Part shown: positions 1 to 9,396 of the stretch, one piece after another
How the letters are laid out: each line of letters starts with the position of its first letter
How positions within the stretch are numbered: the stretch's first letter is position 1
From: Vampirovibrio chlorellavorus
GTDB taxonomy: Bacteria > Cyanobacteriota > Vampirovibrionia > Vampirovibrionales > Vampirovibrionaceae
Direction of reading: 5' to 3'
DNA length: 64,000 bases
NCBI RefSeq assembly: GCF_003149375.1
Contig: NZ_QFWH01000003.1
Coordinates: 62,001-126,000, forward strand
The notes under the pieces: generated by a model
What the model was told of the DNA's origin: nothing
The model's database searches: none
Seen by the model: the letters and a program-made list of their open reading frames with translations, nothing else
Made by a program: the position numbers and the translations under genes

Positions 1-2
1 TG

Positions 3-116
3 CCCACCCGCAACCGGGGCTGGGCCGATATTGCCCTGAAGGCGGGGTCTGAGACCTTGCAGGTTTTTCGCTACGATGTGCGGGCCTCTGCCTACAAGTC
101 CCTGGACAATCTCTAG
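3..116 (+). CDS. C-terminal fragment of an unidentified protein
   Basis: An open frame enters from the left edge and ends at the TAG at 114-116, leaving 37 residues that finish AYKSLDNL. The stretch has normal coding composition but is too short to assign a family. It is followed 63 bp later by the carbinolamine dehydratase gene on the same strand, so the two could be co-transcribed. Its reality rests only on the uninterrupted frame and the fit with the downstream gene. Confidence 0.45.
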   Translation, partial: PTRNRGWADIALKAGSETLQVFRYDVRASAYKSLDNL

Positions 117-179
117 CGAACACTTTTTGGGGTGAAGCCGCCTCACCCATTATTCAATCGGCAGAAAAGGAGCTTGGTC

Positions 180-506
180 ATGCCCGGTCATCCCAATACC
201 ACTCAGGCCCTCAGTCCGGCTGAAATTGAAGCCGCCCTGCAAACGTTGCCCCACTGGCAATATCATCAGAATGCCTTGCAGCGGGTATACGTGGGGGCCA
301 ATTACCTGCAGGCGCTGGAGACCCTGAACGCCGTGGCCCGCCATGCCGAGGCCGCCGATCATCACCCCGATTTGCAACTGAACTGGAAAACTCTGGTCAT
401 TCGCTACTGGACGCATACCCTCAATGGGGTCAGCGCCCTGGATGTGGCCCTGGCGCATCAGGTGGAGGCCTTGCTGTCGGTGCCGAACGCGGATTCGGGA
501 CACTAA
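180..506 (+). CDS. phhB: Pterin-4a-carbinolamine dehydratase
   Basis: A 108-residue protein of the PCD/DCoH family, which dehydrates 4a-hydroxytetrahydrobiopterin formed by aromatic amino acid hydroxylases; in bacteria it is cytosolic and sometimes linked to molybdopterin or folate metabolism. The family signature is clear: a His-His-Pro-Asp motif near residue 61, then a Thr-His-x-x-x-Gly-Val-Ser segment and a conserved D-x-A-x-A helix. The ATG at 180 is chosen because an AAGGAG box lies about 9 bp upstream; a longer in-frame start at 132 lacks this. Length matches the family (about 95-115 aa). No hydroxylase gene is visible in the window, so the physiological partner is unknown. Confidence 0.9.
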   Translation: MPGHPNTTQALSPAEIEAALQTLPHWQYHQNALQRVYVGANYLQALETLNAVARHAEAADHHPDLQLNWKTLVIRYWTHTLNGVSALDVALAHQVEALLSVPNADSGH

Positions 507-625
507 CCAGCGCTTTGGGTTGGGGCCGGATGTTGATGCTTCCGGTCGGATACGCCCCGCTTTTTGGGAATCCGCTTCGGGCAGGCTTGTCCTGATGGAC
601 AATGATGGGAAGGGCCTCGCTGTTA

Positions 626-631
626 TATAAT
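626..631 (+). promoter_or_regulatory. Possible -10 element for the TPR gene
   Basis: A perfect TATAAT hexamer lies 54 bp upstream of the preferred ATG at 685. No convincing -35 box is seen at 16-18 bp spacing, so this is only a weak promoter candidate. Confidence 0.25.
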
Positions 632-684
632 AGGCTTTGTCCGCTTGCTTCGGCTGGCTTGTCCTGTTAGAGAGGCTGCTTTTG

Positions 685-2985
685 ATGATGATGTTCTTTG
701 TACGAACGCCCGCTGTGACCAAGCGTCTGCTGTGTCTGGCCCTGTTGGCCGCCATGATGGGGGTGCCCCTGCTTTCCACTTCGGGTGGGGCTTTTGCCCA
801 GCCTGCGGTGCCGCCTTCCTACACCCCGCCGGATGATTACAGCAGCACCGGCAATCTGGATGAATACGCCCAGTTTTCCCAGCAGGGCAGTGATGCCTTC
901 AACAAGGGCCAGCTGACGCAGGCCATTGAAGCCTTTGAACGGGCCCTGACCGTGGCCCCCGAGCCCAGCCTCCCAGTGGTTTACAACAATCTGGCCGTGG
1001 TCTACATCAAGCGGGGCAACTATTTCCACGACAAGTTGCGGCAGGATCAAAACGCCCTGAATGATTTTCGCAAGGCCTATTTTTACCTTAATTCCGCATG
1101 GCCGGAGGGGGCCGAGCGCAAGCCCCTGCACGAAAAAAACCGGCAAGTGGCCAAAGAGAATCTAAACATCGCCTATCGCAATCTGGGCATTAACGGCTCG
1201 GATAAAAACAAGCATTTGGAAATGGCCAAGCAACTGCGCCTACAGGGTAAATTCCCGGAAGCCATTGTGGAATACGAGCTGACCCTGGAAGTGGACAAGA
1301 AGGATGCGGTGGCGGCCAAGGCGCTGGGCGACTTGTTTACGGTGGTCAACCTGCCGGAAAAATCCAAAAAATATTACGCGCTGGTGGTGAATGATGTGGC
1401 CAGTCCCGGCGGGGCCAAGGCCGTGGCAGGCATCTCTCAGGCCGATACGCTGGTGCAACTGGGCAACGCCCAGTATAAAACCGGAGAAATCGACAAGGCC
1501 GTGGTCAACTTTGACAAGGCCCTGACCATCGATCCCACCAATGTCAGCGCCCTGAACATGCTGGAAAAAATCTGGCAGAACGAGATTAAATTCAACCCCA
1601 ACAGTGTGTTGGGTCACGCCAACCTGGGCAGTGTTTTCCAGAAAAAGAAGCAGTTCGAGCAGGCCTATCAGCAGTACAACGCCGCCGAGCATTTCGCGGA
1701 GATGGATCGCAACACCCCGTTTGAAGTCAAAAAAATGATTCGGCTGAACATGGGCACCCTGTTTCAGCAGCAAAAGGATTATCAAAAGGCCTTAAGCGCC
1801 TACAACACCGTGTTACAGGTGGACCCCCGCAATTTGCTGGCCAGCTTTTACAAGGCCACTGTCTTTCAGGAATCCGGCAATGTGGACGGGGCCATTCAGG
1901 GCTACAACCAGGTGCTGACCATCGATCCCAACTACGCACCGGCTCAGGAAAAACTGCTGGCCCTCATCAAGCAACAAAGCGATCCGGCCCGTTTGGCCGC
2001 AGGCCTCAAACAATACGCCGATCGTTTCCCCGGGAACGCCACCGTGCAAGCGCAAATTGGGGAAGAGTTTCATAACCGCAAGGACTTGGACAACGCCGCG
2101 TTTTTCTATCAGCGGGCTTTAAAGCTGGATCCCAAGCTGGCGGGCACCTGGGCCAATTTAGGGGCCATTTATCAAACGCAGGGCAAGCCTGATCTCAGCG
2201 CCGATGCCTTCCAAAAAGCACAGGCTCTGGACCCGGCCAACGAAACGTTTAAGCAACTGGCCCAATCGGCCCGACAAGGGTTGGGATACGAGGCCTATCA
2301 ACAGGCCGTGCAACTGCAGCAGCAGGGCAAGTCCAAAGAGGCCCTGCCGCTGTTCCAAAAGGCCCTGAGCTTTGATGATACCCCGGAGATCCACGCCGCC
2401 TATGGTATCAGTTTGCAATCCGCGGGCGAGCTGGACGCCGCCATTGCCGAGTACCAGAAGGCTATGGCTCAGGACGCCAGGGAGCCGGATTACGCCTACT
2501 ATCTGGGCACGGCTTATCATCAGAAGAAGGATTTAGCCAAGGCTCAGGCCGCCTACCAGAAGGCCTTGAGCCTGAAACCCGGCTACCCGGAGGCCAAACA
2601 GGCGCTGACTTCCATTGAGCAGCAGGCCGCCTCTCAGGATTTGGAAAAGGCCATTGAGGCCTACAATCAGCAACGGTATCCGCAGGCCTTGGCGCTGGTG
2701 GATCAGGCTTTGGCCAAAAACGGCAAGGACGCCATGGCCCACTATTACAAGGGCCTCATTCTGGATGGGCAGAAAAAACCGTCACTGGCCGCCCAGAGTT
2801 ACCGGCAGGCCATTCAGTACAACCCCGATTTTACCGATGCCTACTATGCGTTGGGTGTGGCGCTGGATACGGCCCGGGATACCCCCGGCGCCAAAACCGC
2901 TTTTGAGCGCTTTTTGGCCTTGTCCGGCAGTAACGAGGATGATTTTGTGAAATACGCCCGGGAGCGGGTCAAGGCCCTCCCCTAG
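685..2985 (+). CDS. Secreted or periplasmic TPR-repeat protein
   Basis: A 766-residue protein with an N-terminal signal peptide (basic residues, a hydrophobic run around residues 15-30, likely cleavage after AFA at residue 38). About a dozen tetratricopeptide repeats follow, recognisable by repeated A-x-x-x-Y-x-x-A-L-x-x-D-P-x-x-x-A patterns from roughly residue 60 to the C terminus. TPR arrays are protein-protein scaffolds; exported ones often serve in envelope assembly, pili or secretion, but no specific role can be read here. The ATG at 685 has a GAGAGG box 8-9 bp upstream and gives the best signal peptide; an upstream TTG at 637 would bury it. It stands alone between phhB and the riboflavin cluster. 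Confidence 0.85.
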   Translation: MMMFFVRTPAVTKRLLCLALLAAMMGVPLLSTSGGAFAQPAVPPSYTPPDDYSSTGNLDEYAQFSQQGSDAFNKGQLTQAIEAFERALTVAPEPSLPVVYNNLAVVYIKRGNYFHDKLRQDQNALNDFRKAYFYLNSAWPEGAERKPLHEKNRQVAKENLNIAYRNLGINGSDKNKHLEMAKQLRLQGKFPEAIVEYELTLEVDKKDAVAAKALGDLFTVVNLPEKSKKYYALVVNDVASPGGAKAVAGISQADTLVQLGNAQYKTGEIDKAVVNFDKALTIDPTNVSALNMLEKIWQNEIKFNPNSVLGHANLGSVFQKKKQFEQAYQQYNAAEHFAEMDRNTPFEVKKMIRLNMGTLFQQQKDYQKALSAYNTVLQVDPRNLLASFYKATVFQESGNVDGAIQGYNQVLTIDPNYAPAQEKLLALIKQQSDPARLAAGLKQYADRFPGNATVQAQIGEEFHNRKDLDNAAFFYQRALKLDPKLAGTWANLGAIYQTQGKPDLSADAFQKAQALDPANETFKQLAQSARQGLGYEAYQQAVQLQQQGKSKEALPLFQKALSFDDTPEIHAAYGISLQSAGELDAAIAEYQKAMAQDAREPDYAYYLGTAYHQKKDLAKAQAAYQKALSLKPGYPEAKQALTSIEQQAASQDLEKAIEAYNQQRYPQALALVDQALAKNGKDAMAHYYKGLILDGQKKPSLAAQSYRQAIQYNPDFTDAYYALGVALDTARDTPGAKTAFERFLALSGSNEDDFVKYARERVKALP

Positions 2986-3178
2986 GCGACTGTCGGAATG
3001 GGATGAAAGCGCGGTCAGTCCCTTGAAAGCTGGACTGAAGCAGGGCGTTTCTCAAGGCGCTGAATATTTTCAGGAGAAAATTCAGTATCGGTTCGGGTTT
3101 GTTTTCATTACAATAGTCTCCAAGGGAAAACTGAAGAACCGCCGTCAATAAGAACCGCCGTGAAAGAGATCCATCCCC

Positions 3179-3997
3179 ATGTTCACAGGACTGATTGAAG
3201 AAGTGGGCTGTATTGCCCAGGTGGAAACCAACGCCGCAGGCAGCCGCATTCGGGTGCAAGCCCGGCGCATTCTGGAAAACGTCGCTCTGGGCGATAGCAT
3301 TGCCGTGGACGGGGCCTGCATGACCGTCATCGCCTTTGATGATGGGAGCTTTAGCTTTGAGGCCTCCCCAGAAAGCCTGTCCAAGACCAATTTTTCCAGC
3401 TTTCAGCCCGGCAAGCGGGTCAATCTGGAACGTCCTCTGACCCCCAGCAGTCGCATTGGCGGCCATTACGTGACCGGACACGTGGACGGGCTGGCTAAAG
3501 TCCTCTCCCGGGAGGTGCAGGGCAACAGCATTGTGTTTACCTTTGAAGTGCCGTCTGAGGCCATGGCCGCCCTGCTGGTACCCAAGGGTTCTGTGGCCAT
3601 ACTGGGCATCAGCCTGACGGTTAACACGGTCAGCGAGAATCGCTTTACGGTGGCCATCATTCCCCATACCCTCAGTCACACCAACCTGGGGGATTATCAA
3701 CCCGGTAATGCGGTGAACATTGAAACGGATCTATTGGGCAAGTACGTGCAACGCCTGATGAGCGGCCAGCAGGCCGGAGAAAACCCCTACTGCGCCCCGC
3801 CGCAGGATGGCCTGAGCGCGCCAGCCTTACAGCCAGAGTTGACCTCGGTGTACCCCACCCACGCCACGGTAGAAGAGAACATCTCCATTGATGCGCCTTC
3901 GTTGGCCCCGGCGATGAATTCCATTGGCTTAACCCGTAAGCCGCCCGCCACCGCTCAAATTCACACGGGTAGCTGGTTCAATCACGATCCGGAATAG
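3179..3997 (+). CDS. ribE: Riboflavin synthase (alpha chain) with C-terminal extension
   Basis: Catalyses dismutation of two 6,7-dimethyl-8-ribityllumazine molecules to riboflavin. It begins with the family hallmark MFTGLIEE and contains two lumazine-binding barrels (about residues 1-95 and 96-195) with the paired motifs GDSIAVDGACMTV and VAILGISLTVN, plus a Gly-His-Val-Asp-Gly segment that starts the second half. Usual length is 195-220 residues; this one has 272, with about 60 extra low-homology residues at the C terminus. It heads a same-strand ribE-ribBA-ribH cluster. No FMN riboswitch core was recognised in the 190 bp upstream. ribD, needed for the deaminase/reductase step, is not in the window. 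Confidence 0.93.
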   Translation: MFTGLIEEVGCIAQVETNAAGSRIRVQARRILENVALGDSIAVDGACMTVIAFDDGSFSFEASPESLSKTNFSSFQPGKRVNLERPLTPSSRIGGHYVTGHVDGLAKVLSREVQGNSIVFTFEVPSEAMAALLVPKGSVAILGISLTVNTVSENRFTVAIIPHTLSHTNLGDYQPGNAVNIETDLLGKYVQRLMSGQQAGENPYCAPPQDGLSAPALQPELTSVYPTHATVEENISIDAPSLAPAMNSIGLTRKPPATAQIHTGSWFNHDPE

Positions 3998-4048
3998 GTT
4001 CCCCACCCCCGTTATCCGGCTCCCGGTATCGCTTTCAAGGAGTGCCCC

Positions 4049-5356
4049 ATGACAGAACACCATTCCGACCCGCTGCCATCCGATGACAGCCACAGCATTT
4101 TCAGCACGGTGGAAGAGGCCATCGAGGCCATTCGCAACGGGGAAGTGGTTATTGTGGCCGATGACGAGGACCGGGAAAACGAAGGCGACTTTATTTGCGC
4201 CGCCGAAAAAATCACCCCGGACATCATCAATTTAATGGCCGCCGAGGGCCGGGGCCTGATTTGCCTGACCCTGACCCCGGAAACCTGTGACAAGCTGGCC
4301 TTGAGCCAGATGATTTCCCCCTCGCAGGACCCCTTGGGCACCGCCTTTACCGTCAGCATCGACGCTTCCACCAAGTACGGGGTCACTACGGGCATTTCCG
4401 CCAGTGATCGGGCCGTGACCATTCAGGTCGCCGTGGCCCCGGACGCCACGCCCTCCGACTTGCGCCGACCGGGCCATATATTCCCCTTGCGGGCTCGACC
4501 GGGCGGAGTGCTGGAGCGGGTGGGCCAAACCGAGGCCAGCGTGGATCTGGCCCGACTGGCTGGTCTGCAACCGGCCGGGGTCATTTGCGAGATTCTGAAC
4601 CCGGATGGCACCATGGCCCGCCGCAACGAACTGGCCGAGATCGCCCAGCGGCTGAACATGAAATTTATTACGGTGGCCCAGCTGATTAATTACCGCCTGC
4701 GTAAGGAAAGCATGGTCACCCGGGAGGCGGTGGCCGAGATGCCCACCCGCTACGGTGATTTTAAAGTGTACGCCTACCGCAACCACATCGATGGCTCGGA
4801 GCATTTGGCCCTGGTCAAGGGGGATGTCAGTCAGAGTGGCGATGAAAGCCCTGCTGATGAACCGCTACCACTGGTGCGGGTGCATAGCGAGTGCCTGACC
4901 GGGGATGTGCTGGGCAGCCTGCGCTGCGATTGTGGCGATCAGTTGCATGCGGCCATGGCCGCCATTGAGGCCCACGGCAAAGGCGCTTTGGTCTACATGC
5001 GCAGCCACGAGGGCCGGGGCATCGGGCTGCTCAATAAAATCAAGGCCTACGCCCTGCAGGAGCAAGGGCTGGATACGGTGGAAGCCAATCTGGAAATGGG
5101 CTTCTCCGCCGATTTGCGCAGCTATGGCGTGGGGGCTCAGATTCTGCTGGATTTGGGCATTCAGTCTTTCAAACTGCTGACCAACAACCCCCGCAAAATC
5201 CGGGGACTGGATGGGTACGGGCTGGAAATCGTGGATCGGGTGCCCATTCCCAGCATTCCGCACAGCCATAACCAGCAATACTTAAAAACCAAGCAGGAAA
5301 AGCTGGGTCATTGGCTGAATCTGGATTCCGCCAATCGCGCCGCTAACCCGGAATAA
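4049..5356 (+). CDS. ribBA: Bifunctional DHBP synthase / GTP cyclohydrolase II
   Basis: A two-domain riboflavin enzyme of 435 residues. The N-terminal half (about 20-220) is 3,4-dihydroxy-2-butanone-4-phosphate synthase, which acts on ribulose 5-phosphate; the acidic [10 protein letters not shown] motif near residue 38 and the [10 protein letters not shown] segment are diagnostic. The C-terminal half (about 225-420) is GTP cyclohydrolase II, with the zinc-site spacing C-x10-C-x-C inside [19 protein letters not shown], the catalytic SHEGRGIG loop and the TNNPRKI segment. Together they supply both branches of the pathway. It lies 51 bp after ribE and 50 bp before ribH, suggesting one operon. 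Confidence 0.96.
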   Translation: MTEHHSDPLPSDDSHSIFSTVEEAIEAIRNGEVVIVADDEDRENEGDFICAAEKITPDIINLMAAEGRGLICLTLTPETCDKLALSQMISPSQDPLGTAFTVSIDASTKYGVTTGISASDRAVTIQVAVAPDATPSDLRRPGHIFPLRARPGGVLERVGQTEASVDLARLAGLQPAGVICEILNPDGTMARRNELAEIAQRLNMKFITVAQLINYRLRKESMVTREAVAEMPTRYGDFKVYAYRNHIDGSEHLALVKGDVSQSGDESPADEPLPLVRVHSECLTGDVLGSLRCDCGDQLHAAMAAIEAHGKGALVYMRSHEGRGIGLLNKIKAYALQEQGLDTVEANLEMGFSADLRSYGVGAQILLDLGIQSFKLLTNNPRKIRGLDGYGLEIVDRVPIPSIPHSHNQQYLKTKQEKLGHWLNLDSANRAANPE

Positions 5357-5406
5357 AGAACGACTCCAGAACGAGAGAACCGCTGAACGCAGAAGGATTT
5401 GCATCA

Positions 5407-5895
5407 ATGCCAAACGTGTTTGAAGGGAAATTGATAGGCACCGGTCTGAAGGTCGGCATTGTGGTGTCCCGCTTTAATGATGTGATCACCGAAAAACTGC
5501 TCAGCGGGTCCATCGGGGCGTTAACTGCCCACGACGTGGCTGATGCCGATATCACGGTGGCCTGGGTGCCGGGGGCCTTTGAATTGCCGCTGGTGGCTTC
5601 CAAACTGGCTTTATCCGGTCAGTTTGACGCCGTGATCACCCTGGGTTGCGTGATTCGGGGAGCCACCACCCACTACGACTACGTGTGCAACGAGGCGGCC
5701 AAAGGCATTGCCGTGGCCAGCCAGAAAAGCGGTATTCCGGTGATTTTTGGGGTGATTACCACGGAAAACATTGAGCAGGCCATTGAACGAGCCGGTTGCA
5801 AGGCGGGCAACAAGGGTGTAGACGCTGCCATGGCCGCTCTGGAGACCGTGAACCTGCTGAAGCGCCTGAAGGGCCAGCAACTGGTTTTGTCCTGA
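5407..5895 (+). CDS. ribH: 6,7-dimethyl-8-ribityllumazine synthase
   Basis: Condenses the RibA/RibD branch product with dihydroxybutanone phosphate to give lumazine, the RibE substrate. The 162-residue length is typical. Visible motifs are the N-terminal G[11 protein letters not shown] segment, PGAFELP, and [14 protein letters not shown], which contains the catalytic His region and phosphate-binding loop. It is the last gene of the local riboflavin cluster and converges on the minus-strand pilin-vWA gene 59 bp away; no clear T-tailed terminator is seen between them. Confidence 0.96.
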   Translation: MPNVFEGKLIGTGLKVGIVVSRFNDVITEKLLSGSIGALTAHDVADADITVAWVPGAFELPLVASKLALSGQFDAVITLGCVIRGATTHYDYVCNEAAKGIAVASQKSGIPVIFGVITTENIEQAIERAGCKAGNKGVDAAMAALETVNLLKRLKGQQLVLS

Positions 5896-5953
5896 ATTCC
5901 CGCATCCAGAGTTCCTGACAGATTTGCCGCGGCGTGGTACGGCGTGTTTCGCC

Positions 5954-7741
5954 TTACCTGCCGCAGGTATTCTCATCGTTGGAGAGATCCAGCCCGTATC
6001 GATCCGCGGTGCTGAGCAGGGCCAGTTTCTGGATTTCATAGGCCACACTGTCGAAAATGGGCCCGAGGGAAGCAATGTCTCTAGCGAAAAAGCTTTGCCC
6101 GTTGGGGGTGGCATCGGCCATATCCCTTGTCAGTGCTTCATCGGCTTGAATTAACCCGACGGCAAACAGGGTAGTACGCTGGTTTTTGGGGGCACCACAG
6201 CCCAACTGGCTTTGGGCAAAGTCCCGCAGTCCCCCGGAGCCGAACGGGCCGTTAGAATTGGGGGCTTGATTGGGGGCGGGCTCTCCATCGGTCATCAGCA
6301 CGATAATGCGTCGCTGAATGCTGGGGTCTGCCAGCAATTGCTGTTGGGCTTCCTTCAGAGCAAGGTGGATATTGGTTGCCCCTTCCATACCGACCGCAAA
6401 GGAACTGTTTTTGGTGGCGGGATCCGCGCGATTGAGCCACAGCATTTTTTCACGGATGCGGTCAAATACCACGTGCGGTTTTCCCTGTCGATCGGTTCTG
6501 ACCACTGCCGGTTGCAGTGGCCCCCCATAAAGCAGAGCGGGGGCGAAGGCCCAGGGAAAATAGCCGATCTTGATGGCCTTCACCACGCTGGGACGCTCTT
6601 CCAGCTTGAGCAACAGTGATAAGGCCGCGGTTCTGGCCGCTTCAAACCGGGAGAATTTGTTATTAACCACTTGAGACCACTGTTGTAGATTTTGCTTTTC
6701 CTGGCAGAATGGGACAATATAATTTTGCCGGGCGTACTTAGATTCAGCGTCGCCTTCCAGCACCCAATCCCGGTCAAAAATATAGGCCAGGCGCTTGTCA
6801 AAGAAGGGGGAAGCGGCAAGCCAGGCCGCAGAGTCTGCCGGCATGTCACATTTGAACAGGTTGTTGCTCCCCAGATAGGATTCATTGAAGGGGGTGGCCG
6901 GATTGGGATCGCTTCCGTTCTGGCCGGCCATATTCTGCAGGCTGACCAGGTCCAGGGTTGCGTTATTCCACATATCCAGGGGCTGGGCAACCGGATCCGA
7001 GATTGCCGGAAAATCGTAGCCCCAATCGGTGACAGTGCCCGGGGTGGGGAAAGGCTTGTATCGGTACCACAGGAAGGGTAGAGCAAAACTTAGAGATTTT
7101 TGGGTTTTCTGATCGCCACTGATATTGGGTGGCATTCCTTCTTTTGTGGCACTGTTGGCCATGGAGCCCGATCGGTCCAGGGCGATTAATACCCCGGTTT
7201 TTTGTTGGGGTTGATTGGCCAGGCCTGTAAATTTGTAAAAGTTGACCGGCATGGACAACAGCGGCTCGTTGGTTGGGGATGCCCCCTTTTCATAAATATT
7301 CAGTACGCCTTTAAAAAAGGAATAGCCATCCGGCGGTTTGTTGCCACTGTTGGCCTGATTAATGGGCATCGCGGACCATTGATAGGTCAGGTTGTCCTGG
7401 GTGGCCTCACATCGATTGTAGGACCGCACACTGCTGGGCAGGGCAATGTTTGTGCCGGTCCCGGCGGGCAGGCAATTAAAGCTGGAATAATCCCCGGAAA
7501 GCACCTGATTGGCCAGATTGGTGGCCAGAATGCTCTCCTTGTTTTTAAAACCGGTTGTTTGGGCGGCAGAGCCCTTCCCGTTGGGGCTCATGGGCCCACC
7601 AATGGATTTAACCATGGGCACCAGCGCCAGTGCCACAATGGCCATCACCAATCCCAGCTCCAACAGGCTGAGACCCGTGGAGGCATCCAGTCGAAGGCTG
7701 CTATTTCGGCGGAGGCTGCTATTCAGCTTGTGTGGGCGCAT
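5954..7741 (-). CDS. Type IV pilin-like protein with von Willebrand A domain
   Basis: A 595-residue predicted surface protein. Residues 23-48 look like a class III prepilin signal: a Gly at 23, then LSLLE with Glu at +5 and a hydrophobic stretch to about residue 45. A vWA domain follows, with a MIDAS motif DRSGS at 189-193, a Thr near 456 and MTDGE near 483-487. Modular pilins carrying vWA adhesion modules are known from other type IV pilus systems (for example PilB of Streptococcus sanguinis), so a pilus-tip adhesin is the likely role. The ATG at 7741 is preferred because the upstream GTG at 7762 sits almost on top of the only purine-rich box. It is divergent from a PilX-like gene, which supports a pilus role. 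Confidence 0.75.
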   Translation of the reverse strand: MRPHKLNSSLRRNSSLRLDASTGLSLLELGLVMAIVALALVPMVKSIGGPMSPNGKGSAAQTTGFKNKESILATNLANQVLSGDYSSFNCLPAGTGTNIALPSSVRSYNRCEATQDNLTYQWSAMPINQANSGNKPPDGYSFFKGVLNIYEKGASPTNEPLLSMPVNFYKFTGLANQPQQKTGVLIALDRSGSMANSATKEGMPPNISGDQKTQKSLSFALPFLWYRYKPFPTPGTVTDWGYDFPAISDPVAQPLDMWNNATLDLVSLQNMAGQNGSDPNPATPFNESYLGSNNLFKCDMPADSAAWLAASPFFDKRLAYIFDRDWVLEGDAESKYARQNYIVPFCQEKQNLQQWSQVVNNKFSRFEAARTAALSLLLKLEERPSVVKAIKIGYFPWAFAPALLYGGPLQPAVVRTDRQGKPHVVFDRIREKMLWLNRADPATKNSSFAVGMEGATNIHLALKEAQQQLLADPSIQRRIIVLMTDGEPAPNQAPNSNGPFGSGGLRDFAQSQLGCGAPKNQRTTLFAVGLIQADEALTRDMADATPNGQSFFARDIASLGPIFDSVAYEIQKLALLSTADRYGLDLSNDENTCGR

Positions 7742-7818
7742 GGGGCAACACTCTTCTTTCACTGCCTTCCTACCGGTTTTGTGGAGATTGATTTAATATC
7801 GGCGCGTTTGACATAAAC

Positions 7819-7846
7819 TTGAGTCTGGAATGAAGTTTTGTAAAAT
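7819..7846 (+). promoter_or_regulatory. Candidate promoter for the PilX-like gene
   Basis: TTGAGT at 7819-7824 and TAAAAT at 7841-7846 are separated by 16 bp in the divergent region between the two pilus-type genes. The match is fair, but the distance to the start codon (about 140 bp) leaves doubt. Confidence 0.3.
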
Positions 7847-7987
7847 TCGTTAAACTTTAGCCCGTCCCGGGCCGATAAACACCCAATAATATCCAACACT
7901 CCAGCACAGTGCTGCATTCAGTTTGTCGTATCCCGCCACCACTTTTGATCCTCCAGATGAAGGTTTTTGGACCATGGGCATTTTTTT

Positions 7988-9301
7988 ATGATGGGATTTA
8001 TGAATGCTAAATTCAAATTGATGTGGTCAAAGCGCGCCAAAATTCGGGCCTTTTCGGCGGAAGCCGGGCAGGGCGGGCTGATTGCCATTGCCGTGGTGCT
8101 GTTGATCACCCTGACGGTGGGGGGCGGCTTGTTGGGTAGTATGACCCAGCAGAACGCCAATCAGGCCATTTTAACCGCCCAGAACGCCCAGGCGTACTAC
8201 GCCGCCCAGGCGGGCGTTCAGGAAGCCATTGCCACCCGCATGCTGCCTCGCAGTAACTACCTCAATTTTGACAGCAACATTGATCCTGTGGACGGGATTC
8301 CCTATTTCCAGAAGGCTTATTTTGCCACGTCCGGGCGTATTTCGCTGGACCTGAACAACGATAACCGGGTGATTGCCAAATACCGCTACATGGTACTGGG
8401 CGGGGATAGCGCCCGCGTCTCCAGAAATCAGTATTTTTCGGGGACGGTTCCCAACAAGGAAGATCCTTATTTACTGAGTGTGAACAAGATACCAAGCCCC
8501 TTTCTGGTGGTCAGCGAGGGCATCATCTGCCATGCGGACGCCCAAATTGGCAAGGCGCTGGTCAATAAATTTGAAGGGATGGGCGCTTCCAAACTGCTGG
8601 ACGGCGCTTGCGCCGCTGGCGCGAGGCGTGATCAGGTGATTGTGGTGGCTCAGATCAACCTGCAGAATCCGGACGGGGTGACCCCGGACAAAGTGGTGGG
8701 TCAGCAGGTGTTTAAAAACCCTCAAAAAATTAAATTACCGGCGGGCACTTTTGTCCCCGGTTACGGCTGGATGGACGCCAATTCTGAAATTAATTTTGAC
8801 ACCATGTGGCGGGCCAACCATCAGGCCAACAACACGGGCGATAAAAACCCGTTAACCCTGAAAAAAATTGTGATTTACAACTTTACCGAAAATCAGGTGA
8901 TTCAGGATTGCGACGTAACAGCCCCGAATACAACCAGTTGTGGTGCCACCATCACCAATATTCCAAAGCAAGCGCTGGCTTTTCGGCTTTATTTCAACGG
9001 GCCCTTTGACTTTCGTTCCATCTCGCCCCGAACCAATTTGCGGGACAATTCCCTGCAGGATTGCAAGGGGGCCAATGCCATTAACTGCCACGTCCGCATC
9101 ATGAAAAACAACACGGCTTATTCCTCCAATATCGTGCTGCCCCTCTATCCCGGTGGAACCCAGGTCATTGTGCTACCCCCGCTGAGAGCCTACAGCAGCA
9201 ACGAGATGTTCACCCTGAACGTTGACACCACCCAAATGCGCTCCTTTAACGGAGAACGTGGAAAAGTGGATTACAGGATTCGGTTCAGGGCCTCTAACTA
9301 A
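7988..9301 (+). CDS. PilX-like minor pilin / pilus assembly protein
   Basis: A protein of about 437 residues with an N-terminal basic stretch, the segment GQGGLIAIAVVLLITLTVGG as a single membrane helix, and then Q-A-Y-Y-A-A-Q-A-G-V-Q-E-A. That order is characteristic of the PilX/PilV N-terminal family, in which a helix is followed by a conserved A-x-A-G-x-x-x-A signature. PilX-type proteins are minor pilins that sit with PilY1 at the tip of type IVa pili. The large C-terminal region (about 330 residues, several Cys) is unrecognised. Start choice among ATGs at 7988, 7991 and 8000 is uncertain. It is divergent from the pilin-vWA gene, which could supply a PilY1-like function. Confidence 0.65.
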   Translation: MMGFMNAKFKLMWSKRAKIRAFSAEAGQGGLIAIAVVLLITLTVGGGLLGSMTQQNANQAILTAQNAQAYYAAQAGVQEAIATRMLPRSNYLNFDSNIDPVDGIPYFQKAYFATSGRISLDLNNDNRVIAKYRYMVLGGDSARVSRNQYFSGTVPNKEDPYLLSVNKIPSPFLVVSEGIICHADAQIGKALVNKFEGMGASKLLDGACAAGARRDQVIVVAQINLQNPDGVTPDKVVGQQVFKNPQKIKLPAGTFVPGYGWMDANSEINFDTMWRANHQANNTGDKNPLTLKKIVIYNFTENQVIQDCDVTAPNTTSCGATITNIPKQALAFRLYFNGPFDFRSISPRTNLRDNSLQDCKGANAINCHVRIMKNNTAYSSNIVLPLYPGGTQVIVLPPLRAYSSNEMFTLNVDTTQMRSFNGERGKVDYRIRFRASN

Positions 9302-9396
9302 CCCATCCTGACCCGTCCGGCCTAACCCACCCGAATCGATGAACCGCTGTCCAGACCCCGAATTGCCATACTGACAGCCAGGTCCCGTGAAATGCC

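Noticed and set aside
2986-3178. FMN riboswitch before ribE
   Set aside because: No segment matching the conserved RFN element core was found in the leader.
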